Source: an uncultured Treponema sp. (lineage in GTDB: Bacteria > Spirochaetota > Spirochaetia > Treponematales > Treponemataceae). Taken from it: 31,323 nucleotides of DNA. A program made the position numbers and the translations under genes. This document shows, piece by piece, positions 1 to 6,305 of this stretch; positions within the stretch are counted from its first letter, which is position 1; each line of letters opens with the position of its first letter. The stretch spans positions 1 to 31,323 of the forward strand of contig CAJPOF010000020.1 in the NCBI GenBank assembly GCA_905372235.1, given 5' to 3'. The notes beneath the pieces are model-generated. The model was not told the origin of the DNA and made no database searches. It was given only the letters and a program-made list of their open reading frames with translations.

Positions 1-5
1 GTCGT

Positions 6-51
6 AGGGGAGGGCAGGAACTTTTATCCGAAAAAGGTCCTTCCCTCCCCT
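6..51. repeat. Imperfect 20-bp inverted repeat (hairpin)
   Basis: The arms 6-25 and 32-51 pair at 18 of 20 positions around a 6-base loop. The outer half is an AGGGGAGGG/CCCTCCCCT stem and the inner half ends in TTTT/AAAA. No T run follows on either strand, so it does not look like a standard intrinsic terminator. It may be a dispersed intergenic repeat or the 3' structure of a gene beyond the window edge. Confidence 0.6.
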
Positions 52-94
52 ATACATTCAGATTGACGGGTCCCAATCCATAGGACATGACGAT

Positions 95-137
95 ATAAAA
101 AACGCACGGGAACGGAAAGTCCGCCCTGTGCGTTTTG
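95..137 (-). terminator. Terminator-like hairpin
   Basis: AAACGCAC-GGG (99-110) pairs with CCC-TGTGCGTTT (124-135) with one bulged base. On the minus strand the stem runs into TTTTTTATAT, which fits an intrinsic terminator in that direction. On the plus strand it is followed only by GTTTTGTG. No minus-strand gene ends here within the window, so its client is unclear. Confidence 0.4.
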
Positions 138-339
138 TGTGAGACGTTTTATTGTGTAAGAAAAAGTTATAAGGACGGGGGGGGGGGAGTAAGAATAGTG
201 TAGTTTGGCATTTTGTTCAACTCCTCTTTTGATGTACCCTTTTGGGAACAGCATGGTAATTATATATTCAAGTTTTTGAAAAGCAATAAAATTGTGTTAA
301 TTCCAAAGAAATCGTGCTGGATTTTTCCGAAAGACAAAC

Positions 340-368
340 TTGACAGTCAAAAGAACATAATCTATAAG
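340..368 (+). promoter_or_regulatory. sigma70-type promoter of cysK
   Basis: TTGACA (340-345) is a perfect -35 box. A 17-base spacer leads to TATAAG (363-368), one change from the consensus -10. The predicted start near 375 gives a short leader holding the GGAG ribosome binding site at 381-384. Confidence 0.75.
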
Positions 369-390
369 TAGAACAAACAAGGAGTCCGCA

Positions 391-1323
391 ATGTCAAAAA
401 TATATTCGTCGATAGACCAAATTATCGGGAACACGCCGATTTTGCGCCTTTCCCACATAGAAAAACAGTTCGCACTTGAAGCAAAAATTCTTGCAAAACT
501 GGAATGCATGAATCCTGCAGGAAGCGTAAAAGACAGGGTGGCAAAGGCAATGCTTGACGATGCGGAATCAAAAGGAATATTGAACAAAGATTCTACCATT
601 ATTGAGCCTACTTCCGGGAACACGGGAATCGGACTTGCGTCGGTAGCCGCTGCCCGTGGGTACAAACTTATAATCGTAATGCCTGAAAATATGTCAACCG
701 AACGAAAACAGCTTATGAAAGCCTACGGAGCGCAGCTTGTCTTGACGGACGGCAAAAAGGGGATGCGAGGAGCTATCGAAAAGGCGGAAGAAATAAAAGA
801 TTCCACGCCAAACAGTTTTATAGCAGGACAATTTACAAATCCTGCAAACCCAAAAGCGCATACAGAAACAACAGGCCCTGAGATTTGGAACGACACTGAC
901 GGAAAAATCGACTGGTTTGTGGCAGGAGTTGGCACAGGCGGAACCGTTACGGGTGTCGGGCAATACTTAAAATCCAAGAACCCTAAAATAAAAGTTGCTG
1001 TCATAGAACCGGAGGATTCTCCCGTGCTTTCAAAAGGAACGGCAGGCGCACACAAAATTCAGGGAATCGGAGCAGGATTTATCCCTGATGTGTTGGACAC
1101 AAAAATCTATGACGAAATAATAACCGTCAAAAACGAAGATTCATTTGAAACCGGAAAACTTGTCGGAAAAAAAGAAGGCGTTCTTGTGGGAATATCTTCC
1201 GGCGCAGCCCTTTGGGGAGCGATTCAGCTTGCAAAACGTCCTGAAAACAAAGGAAAAACTATAGTCGTTCTTTTTCCCGATACGGGAACACGTTATCTTT
1301 CAACTCCCCTGTTCCAAGAATAA
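391..1323 (+). CDS. cysK: Cysteine synthase (O-acetylserine sulfhydrylase)
   Basis: This cytoplasmic, PLP-dependent enzyme makes L-cysteine from O-acetylserine and sulfide. The 310-residue length is normal for the CysK family. Visible motifs are NPAGSVKDR with the PLP lysine at K47, the substrate loop PTSGNTG (73-79), the PLP phosphate-binding GTGGT (181-185), GISSGA (267-272) and the C-terminal PDTGTRYLST (296-305). The ATG at 391 is chosen because GGAG lies 6 bases upstream and a strong promoter lies at 340-368. No cysE is nearby, so O-acetylserine must be supplied by a gene elsewhere. Downstream lies an array of inverted repeats, not a plain terminator. Cystathionine beta-synthase-like activity cannot be excluded from sequence, but the length and motifs favour CysK. 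Confidence 0.96.
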   Translation: MSKIYSSIDQIIGNTPILRLSHIEKQFALEAKILAKLECMNPAGSVKDRVAKAMLDDAESKGILNKDSTIIEPTSGNTGIGLASVAAARGYKLIIVMPENMSTERKQLMKAYGAQLVLTDGKKGMRGAIEKAEEIKDSTPNSFIAGQFTNPANPKAHTETTGPEIWNDTDGKIDWFVAGVGTGGTVTGVGQYLKSKNPKIKVAVIEPEDSPVLSKGTAGAHKIQGIGAGFIPDVLDTKIYDEIITVKNEDSFETGKLVGKKEGVLVGISSGAALWGAIQLAKRPENKGKTIVVLFPDTGTRYLSTPLFQE

Positions 1324-1356
1324 AAAACGCACATTCCGGAAAAAAAAATTATAAAA

Positions 1357-1440
1357 TTTTGCTAGTGTACACTAGCAAAACAACTTGAAAGAGTTGTTTT
1401 GCTAGTGTACACTAGCAAAACAACTTGAAAGAGTTGTTTT
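1357..1440. repeat. 40-bp tandem repeat made of nested palindromes
   Basis: A 40-bp unit occurs twice (1357-1396 and 1397-1436), followed by TTTT of a third unit. Each unit holds a perfect 24-bp palindrome centred on GTGTAC (1357-1380 and 1397-1420). CAACT-TGAAAG-AGTTG lies between them. Because of this layout, 1357-1385 and 1392-1420 are perfect 29-bp inverted arms around the 6-base loop TGAAAG. A's follow the stem on both strands, so it is not a normal intrinsic terminator. Confidence 0.9.
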
Positions 1441-1473
1441 GCGGAAGCCTCGCTATGCTCGGCTTCCGCAAAA
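1437..1473. repeat. 13-bp perfect inverted repeat (hairpin)
   Basis: TTTTGCGGAAGCC (1437-1449) pairs perfectly with GGCTTCCGCAAAA (1461-1473) around an 11-base loop. It directly abuts the 40-bp tandem array, making three consecutive hairpins between cysK and the lipoprotein gene. The run following the stem is A, not T, on either strand. Confidence 0.85.
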
Positions 1474-1510
1474 ACAAACCTATTTTACATAGGTAAAAAT
1501 CATTGAATAT

Positions 1511-1530
1511 CCATAGAAATGAATCTATGG
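1511..1530 (+). promoter_or_regulatory. Hairpin overlapping the lipoprotein ribosome binding site
   Basis: CCATAGA (1511-1517) pairs with TCTATGG (1524-1530) around AATGAA. The last two bases of the right arm are the first two of the Shine-Dalgarno GGAGGGAG (1529-1536). The fold could modulate translation of the gene starting at 1543. Confidence 0.4.
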
Positions 1531-1542
1531 AGGGAGATTGTT

Positions 1543-2025
1543 ATGAATGGAAAAAAACTGATTTCCATTGTTGGTGCGTTGACTGTTATGGCGGCGGCGC
1601 TGGTATTTGCAGGTTGTAAGCAGCCAGCTGGCGGCGGCGCTGGTGGTAGTGGCGGCGGCGCTGGTGGTAGTGGCGGCGGCGCTGGTGGTAGTGGTGGTGG
1701 TGCGACTCCTTCCGGAGCAGCAATTGAAAACACAGTATGGAAAGTGGATTTTGATGTTCTGAAAGACGTTTACATGTACTATGATAGCACTACAAAAAGA
1801 TGTATCGGCGCAATCAAGGTAGGTGGTAGCCTGTATAAACAAACAGGTCGATGCGGTACTTACAAACTGGAAGCTGGTAATAAGCTAAACATGACATCAG
1901 AGCTTAGCGCAAACGAAGTATGTACTTGGAAAGTTGAAGGAAATATTTTAACCCTAAGCGAGCCTGTAAACGGTAGAGGCACAAAGACCACTGAAGTTAC
2001 AGCAGCTCAACTGAAAGCTTTGTAG
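1543..2025 (+). CDS. Putative lipoprotein with Gly-rich repeat linker
   Basis: This is a predicted exported lipoprotein of unknown function, 160 residues. Residues 1-24 form a signal peptide (MNGKK, a hydrophobic core, then VFAG) and C25 is the likely lipidated cysteine. Residues 30-50 are three exact copies of GGGAGGS, followed by the degenerate GGGA. The remaining roughly 105 residues form one small domain with several beta-prone stretches and cysteines; I do not recognise its family. The ATG at 1543 is chosen over an in-frame ATG at 1519 because GGAGGGAG (1529-1536) precedes it and the upstream codons lie inside a hairpin. The DNA repeat is near-identical between copies, so copy number may vary between strains. 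A terminator follows at 2058-2094. Confidence 0.8.
   Translation: MNGKKLISIVGALTVMAAALVFAGCKQPAGGGAGGSGGGAGGSGGGAGGSGGGATPSGAAIENTVWKVDFDVLKDVYMYYDSTTKRCIGAIKVGGSLYKQTGRCGTYKLEAGNKLNMTSELSANEVCTWKVEGNILTLSEPVNGRGTKTTEVTAAQLKAL
1630..1704 (+). repeat. In-frame 21-bp tandem repeat (3 perfect copies plus a partial)
   Basis: Units at 1630-1650, 1651-1671 and 1672-1692 are identical and encode GGGAGGS. A partial degenerate unit (GGT GGT GGT GCG) follows at 1693-1704. The 21-bp length keeps the reading frame at any copy number. Confidence 0.95.
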
Positions 2026-2057
2026 TAGGTTTTTCCTTAATTTAATGCCGACGGCAT

Positions 2058-2094
2058 AAAAGCAGCTTCACACCAGGTGAGGCTGCTTTTTTTT
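2058..2094 (+). terminator. Intrinsic terminator of the lipoprotein gene
   Basis: AAAAGCAGCTTCAC (2058-2071) pairs with GTGAGGCTGCTTTT (2077-2090), with one G-T wobble and loop ACCAG. An eight-T run (2087-2094) follows. This is a textbook rho-independent terminator. Confidence 0.9.
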
Positions 2095-2120
2095 GATTCA
2101 GCGAAAATCAATGCGCCGCC

Positions 2121-2149
2121 TTGTCCGCCGTCCGCATTTTTTATATACT
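2121..2149 (+). promoter_or_regulatory. Promoter of the AlkD-like gene (leaderless geometry)
   Basis: TTGTCC (2121-2126), a 17-base spacer and TATACT (2144-2149). The -10 ends 6 bases before the ATG at 2156, so transcription would start at or next to the start codon. Confidence 0.6.
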
Positions 2150-2155
2150 CGCTTT

Positions 2156-2842
2156 ATGAAACGAACGGCGATTCAGGAAAAATTGTTCGACTTGCAGGAT
2201 ACGACTTATCAGCGTTTTCAGCAAAGACTTTTACCTACACTCGCACCCGAAAGCATAATCGGGGTCAGAACGCCGGCTGTTCGTTCGTTTGCAAAGGAGA
2301 TTTTTGGAACTCCGGAGGCGGAAGAATTCATGCAAACACTTCCGCACACTTTTTTTGAAGAAAACAATCTTCACGCTTTTCTTATCGAAAGAATCAAGGA
2401 TTTTGATTCGGCAGTTCACGCAATCGATATTTTTCTTCCGTATGTGGATAATTGGGCAACATGCGATTCCATGAGTCCGAAAGTGCTTTCAAAAAATATT
2501 CCTGCGTTGTACAAAAAGATTCAGGAATGGGTAGAATCCGAAAAAACATACACAATCCGATTTGGAATCGAAATGCTTTTGACATTTTTTCTTGGCGAGC
2601 ATTTTAAGAGCGAATCATTGGAATTGGTTTCTGCCATTCGGTCGGATGAATATTACGTGAATATGATAATCGCATGGTATTTTGCCACTGCACTTGCAAA
2701 GCAATACGATGCGTCGATTCCGTTCATCGAGCAAAAGAAACTGGATAAATGGACGCACAACAAAACAATTCAGAAGGCTATAGAAAGTTACCGAGTTTCC
2801 GATGAGCATAAATCGTATTTGCGTTCATTAAAGCGTAAGTAA
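2156..2842 (+). CDS. AlkD-like DNA alkylation repair protein
   Basis: This is a predicted HEAT-like-repeat DNA glycosylase of the DNA alkylation repair family, which removes alkylated purines. Starting at 2156 it has 228 residues, normal for the family. Family-typical segments are IGVRTP (35-40), DNWATCDS (98-105) and YTIRFGIEML (132-141). W100, D104 and R135 lie where the AlkD active-site Trp, Asp and Arg are expected; this is a motif alignment, not a structural proof. Longer starts at 2093 or 2111 fall in the upstream terminator T run or ahead of the promoter. The ATG at 2156 has no ribosome binding site but sits 6 bases after a good -10 box, suggesting a leaderless transcript. The gene is monocistronic. 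Confidence 0.82.
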   Translation: MKRTAIQEKLFDLQDTTYQRFQQRLLPTLAPESIIGVRTPAVRSFAKEIFGTPEAEEFMQTLPHTFFEENNLHAFLIERIKDFDSAVHAIDIFLPYVDNWATCDSMSPKVLSKNIPALYKKIQEWVESEKTYTIRFGIEMLLTFFLGEHFKSESLELVSAIRSDEYYVNMIIAWYFATALAKQYDASIPFIEQKKLDKWTHNKTIQKAIESYRVSDEHKSYLRSLKRK

Positions 2843-2926
2843 GTTTTGCAAGGGAATTTACTCGAAGCGTTGCAGAATTTAAATGCAATGATATGTGTAG
2901 GATTTTACCTGCGCCGGATTGTAGGG

Positions 2927-2999
2927 GCGGCGTAGCCGTTCCGGAATGAGCGAAGGCGAATGCAGGAATGAAGCGAAAAGCGGAACCCCGAAAAGCCGC
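2927..2999. repeat. GC-rich two-tier inverted repeat, possible intergenic element
   Basis: GCGGC (2927-2931) can pair with GCCGC (2995-2999), and GTTCCG (2938-2943) with CGGAAC (2981-2986). The interior contains a near-direct repeat, GGAATGAGCGAA / GGAATGAAGCGAA. The block is clearly more GC-rich than its flanks and lies between the AlkD-like gene and pheA. It resembles a REP-type dispersed element, but no second copy is in this window. Confidence 0.4.
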
Positions 3000-3051
3000 T
3001 TGCAAGATGCCTTTGCGCCCAAAAATATAAATTCATTTAGGAGATTTTCAA

Positions 3052-4146
3052 ATGACGGACTTAGAGAACTCCAGAGCAGGAATCAATGAAATTGACCAAA
3101 AAATGGCAGAGCTTTTTGAAAAGCGGATGAATCTGGTTGTTCAAGTCGCCGAGTACAAAAAGGAAAACGGTCTTCCTGTGTTTGATTCTTCAAGGGAAAA
3201 GCAGGTAATAGAACGATGCGTTCGTTTTATAAAGGATGAAAATCTTCGTTCATACTACGTTCAGTTCATTCAGGATTTGATGGATATTTCAAAAAAGTAT
3301 CAGCACAAACTTCTTGAGGGAGCTAAAATTGCATACTGCGGAATAGAGGGAGCGTTCGCTAATATCGCCGCAAAAAAGATTTTTCCTGACGGAGTGCTTG
3401 TTCCATATTCCGATTTTGAATCTGCATATGCTTCCGTTGAGAATGGAGAATGCGATGTGGCGGTTCTTCCTATCGAGAACAGTTTTGCAGGCGAGGTAGG
3501 ACAGGTTTCAGACCTTATGTTTACAGGAAAACTCTATGTGAATGGAATCTATGCTTTGCCTGTTACACAAAATCTTGTTGCGCTAAAGGGAACTTCAATC
3601 AAAGATATTCGTTTGGTGGTAAGCCATCAGCAGGCTTTGGATCAGTGCGATAAATTCATAAAGGAACACGGATGGGAACGGAAGTCGGCGGCGAACACTG
3701 CGATGGCGGCAAAGCAGCTTGCGGACAATTCGGACAGAACTGTTGCGGCAATCGCAAGTTCAGAGACGGCGGAACTTTATGGGCTTGAGGTGCTTGCTCC
3801 TAATATTAATGAAAACTCGTCGAATTCCACAAAGTTTGCGGTCTTTTCAAAAGTGAAAAAGGAACTTTTGAACACGGAGGACTACAGTTCGTTCATAATG
3901 ATGTTTGTTGTAAAAAACGAGTCCGGCTCGCTGGTAAAAGTCCTTGATATAATCGGCGAGTACGGCTACAACCTGAGCGTAATTAGAAGTCGTCCGCTGA
4001 AAAACAGCCAGTGGGAGTATTATTTTTACGTTGAAGTTGAAGGACGACTTTCTACCGAAAAATCCCAAGAAATGATAGAATCGCTTTCGAAAAAATGCAG
4101 GCTTTTAAAAGTGCTCGGTTCTTACGAACTGAACAGGAAACTTTAG
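3052..4146 (+). CDS. pheA: Bifunctional chorismate mutase / prephenate dehydratase (P-protein)
   Basis: This cytoplasmic enzyme turns chorismate into prephenate and then phenylpyruvate, the committed branch to phenylalanine. Residues 1-88 are an AroQ-type chorismate mutase (NSRAGINEID, KRMNLVVQVAEYK). Residues 91-268 are the dehydratase (GIEGAF at 97-102, VLPIENSFAGEV at 138-149). Residues 277-364 are an ACT regulatory domain. The usual dehydratase TRF triplet is TKF (260-262). The Phe-binding motifs GALV and ESRP read GSLV (292-295) and RSRP (312-315). The length of 364 is normal. AGGAG lies 8 bases upstream of the ATG. It is the first gene of the aro operon; aroB follows 42 bases later. No tyrA is present in the window. 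Confidence 0.95.
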   Translation: MTDLENSRAGINEIDQKMAELFEKRMNLVVQVAEYKKENGLPVFDSSREKQVIERCVRFIKDENLRSYYVQFIQDLMDISKKYQHKLLEGAKIAYCGIEGAFANIAAKKIFPDGVLVPYSDFESAYASVENGECDVAVLPIENSFAGEVGQVSDLMFTGKLYVNGIYALPVTQNLVALKGTSIKDIRLVVSHQQALDQCDKFIKEHGWERKSAANTAMAAKQLADNSDRTVAAIASSETAELYGLEVLAPNINENSSNSTKFAVFSKVKKELLNTEDYSSFIMMFVVKNESGSLVKVLDIIGEYGYNLSVIRSRPLKNSQWEYYFYVEVEGRLSTEKSQEMIESLSKKCRLLKVLGSYELNRKL

Positions 4147-4188
4147 CCTCAAGTAAATCGTATTATATTGTAAAGGAAAGGCATAAAC

Positions 4189-5199
4189 ATGGTAGTTCCG
4201 GTTAACTTAGGAAAGAACAGTTATGATGTGGTCATAGAAAGGGGCGGGCTTTCAAAGGCGGAAAAAGAATTCAACTTGGAAAGGAAGGTTCTTATCGTCA
4301 CGGATTCAGGCGTTCCGATTGACTACGCAGGGCTTGTTTCAAAGAAATGCGCTTTTCCCGTTGTCGCCGTGATAAATAGCGGAGAAGAGCATAAGACGCT
4401 CGAGACCATGCAGACCCTTTTTTCCGCAATGGTAAAAAACGGCTTTACCCGAAAAGATGCGGTTGTGGCTGTGGGCGGCGGGCTTGTCGGAGACCTTGCA
4501 GGATTTGTGGCGGCGACTTATATGCGCGGAATTGATTTTTACAATGTTCCAACAACGGTTCTTTCGTGCGTGGATTCTTCTGTCGGTGGAAAAACTGCCG
4601 TAAATTTTGATGGAGTAAAGAATATAATCGGTGCTTTTTGGCAACCTAAAAAAGTTCTTATTGACGTAGAATTGCTTGGAAGTCTTCCTGCAAGACAGAT
4701 TTCAAACGGACTTGCGGAATCCGTGAAAATGGCTCTTACATTCGACAGCGAGTTTTTTAAGGTTTTTCAAGAGGACGAATATTCAAAAAATCTTGAGCAA
4801 ATCATACTGCGTTCCGTTCAGCTAAAAGCCGAAGTCGTTGAAAAAGACGAACGGGAATCGGGTCTTAGAAAAGTATTGAATTTCGGACACACGATAGGTC
4901 ATGGGATAGAACTTTGCTCACAGGAAAAGTTTTTTCACGGTGAATGCGTTGCCCTCGGCATGCTCTGCATGGTATCTGAAAATGTCAAAGATATGCTTAT
5001 CCCTGTTCTTGAAAAACTTGGACTTCCCCGAAAATGCAATGTGGACGTAGATGCAGTCATGAAAAAAATCAGTCACGATAAAAAGGGTTCTAATGGAACG
5101 ATTTCATGCATCTTGGTGAACGAACCCGGAACTTATGAAATCCGAGATATGAATATCGGTGAGATTGAAAGGCGGCTTTGCACGGTTTTGGAGAGTTAG
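4189..5199 (+). CDS. aroB: 3-dehydroquinate synthase
   Basis: Second step of the shikimate pathway: DAHP to 3-dehydroquinate, using NAD+ and a metal, in the cytoplasm. The NAD-binding VGGGLVGDLAG spans 95-105, SSVGGKTAVNF spans 130-140, and NFGHTIGHGIE spans 231-241. Probable metal ligands are E177 (LAES), H234 and H250 (FFHGE). The 336 residues are slightly short but complete for the family. AAAGGAAAGG precedes the ATG. aroC starts 2 bases after the stop, so the two are co-transcribed and probably translationally coupled. Confidence 0.96.
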   Translation: MVVPVNLGKNSYDVVIERGGLSKAEKEFNLERKVLIVTDSGVPIDYAGLVSKKCAFPVVAVINSGEEHKTLETMQTLFSAMVKNGFTRKDAVVAVGGGLVGDLAGFVAATYMRGIDFYNVPTTVLSCVDSSVGGKTAVNFDGVKNIIGAFWQPKKVLIDVELLGSLPARQISNGLAESVKMALTFDSEFFKVFQEDEYSKNLEQIILRSVQLKAEVVEKDERESGLRKVLNFGHTIGHGIELCSQEKFFHGECVALGMLCMVSENVKDMLIPVLEKLGLPRKCNVDVDAVMKKISHDKKGSNGTISCILVNEPGTYEIRDMNIGEIERRLCTVLES

Positions 5200-5201
5200 G
5201 C

Positions 5202-6299
5202 ATGAAAAACACTCTGGGGAACAATCTTTTGGTAACGCTTTTTGGAGAAAGCCACGGGCCATACATCGGGGCAGTCTTGGACGGTCTTGCGCCCGGCATT
5301 GCCGTTGATGAAGATTTTATAAGAAGCCGCCTTTCGTTGCGCCGTCCAAGCGGAAGTATTTCCACGGCAAGGGTTGAAAAAGACGAGTTCATTATTGCAA
5401 GCGGAGTTTTTAACGGAAAGACAACCGGCACTCCGCTTTGTATATTGATTCCTAATTCAGTCCAACATTCTAGCGACTACGAAAAGACGGCTGCGCTTGC
5501 CCGTCCGGGACATGCGGATTACACGGCGAACCTAAAATATCACGGATTTCAGGATTATCGTGGTGGGGGACATTTTAGCGGTCGCCTGACCGCTGCTCTG
5601 GTTGCTTCAGGGGCGATTGTCATTCCCGAATTGGAAAAAAAGGGCATAAAAATCGGCACGCACATAAAGAGTTTGGGCGGCATTCAGGACAGAGACTTCC
5701 TAGATTACAAAAAGGATATTTTTGCACTTCCTGAAACAAATTTCCCTGTTTTGGATTCTGAAAAGGCAAGCGAAATGAAGGCTTATGCCGAGAAAATAGC
5801 AAAATCGGGCGACAGCGTGGGTGGTGTCCTTGAAAGCGTAATTGTCGGCGTTCCCGGAGGAATTGGAGAGCCGTGGTTTCAGACGCTCGAAGGAATGATT
5901 TCGTATGCGATTTATTCGATTCCTGCGATAAAGGGAATCGAGTTCGGTGCGGGATTCGGAAAAGTTAACGGACTTGGAAGCGACTTTAATGATTCTTTCA
6001 GGTACGAAAACGGAAAAATTATCACCAAAAGCAACAATAACGGCGGAATAAACGGCGGAATCTCAAACGGAATGCCGATTCTGTTCAGATGCGCCGTAAA
6101 ACCAACTCCGTCAATCTACAAAGAGCAGGATACTGTGGATATGTCGAAAAACGAGAACGCAAAACTCAAGGTTGCAGGTCGGCACGACCCTACGATAATC
6201 CACAGGGCAAGGATTGTTGTAGACAGCGTTTCCGCTCTTGTGATTTACGATGCCTTGAGCGGTCGTTACGGCACTGACTATTTTGGCGGAGGAAATTAG
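5202..6299 (+). CDS. aroC: Chorismate synthase
   Basis: Converts 5-enolpyruvylshikimate-3-phosphate to chorismate using reduced FMN; last step of the common pathway. Signature motifs are FGESHGPYIG with conserved H18 near the N terminus, RPGHADYT, a Gly-rich FMN-site region (DYRGGGHFSGR), and GRHDPTIIHRARIV near the C terminus. The ATG at 5202 is chosen rather than an in-frame ATG at 5178. The shorter start has GGAG 8 bases upstream, begins 2 bases after the aroB stop, and matches the family N terminus (MKNTLGNN). That gives 365 residues, a usual length. The next gene starts 6 bases downstream. Confidence 0.96.
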   Translation: MKNTLGNNLLVTLFGESHGPYIGAVLDGLAPGIAVDEDFIRSRLSLRRPSGSISTARVEKDEFIIASGVFNGKTTGTPLCILIPNSVQHSSDYEKTAALARPGHADYTANLKYHGFQDYRGGGHFSGRLTAALVASGAIVIPELEKKGIKIGTHIKSLGGIQDRDFLDYKKDIFALPETNFPVLDSEKASEMKAYAEKIAKSGDSVGGVLESVIVGVPGGIGEPWFQTLEGMISYAIYSIPAIKGIEFGAGFGKVNGLGSDFNDSFRYENGKIITKSNNNGGINGGISNGMPILFRCAVKPTPSIYKEQDTVDMSKNENAKLKVAGRHDPTIIHRARIVVDSVSALVIYDALSGRYGTDYFGGGN

Positions 6300-6305
6300 G
6301 CTTCT

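Larger units (their letters stand above)
1..390. other. Non-coding leader region upstream of cysK
   Basis: I see no convincing gene in this stretch. It holds a long imperfect hairpin (6-51), a second hairpin with a run of T on the minus-strand side (about 95-137), an uninterrupted run of 11 G (177-187), and the cysK promoter (340-368). A 76-codon reading frame on the minus strand (24-254) has no ribosome binding site, shows no recognisable family, and is built partly from the hairpins and the C run, so I do not call it. The first 60-80 bases could include the last codons of an upstream gene, but nothing supports this. Confidence 0.6.

Noticed and set aside
24..254. 76-codon minus-strand reading frame at the window start
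   Set aside because: No ribosome binding site, no family resemblance, and it runs through two hairpins and the C run; likely chance.
1357..1440. Possible CRISPR-like array of 40-bp repeats
   Set aside because: The units are directly adjacent with no unique spacers, only two copies, and no cas genes.
1437..1473. Hairpin taken as the cysK rho-independent terminator
   Set aside because: The stem is followed by A's on both strands, not T's; kept only as an inverted repeat.
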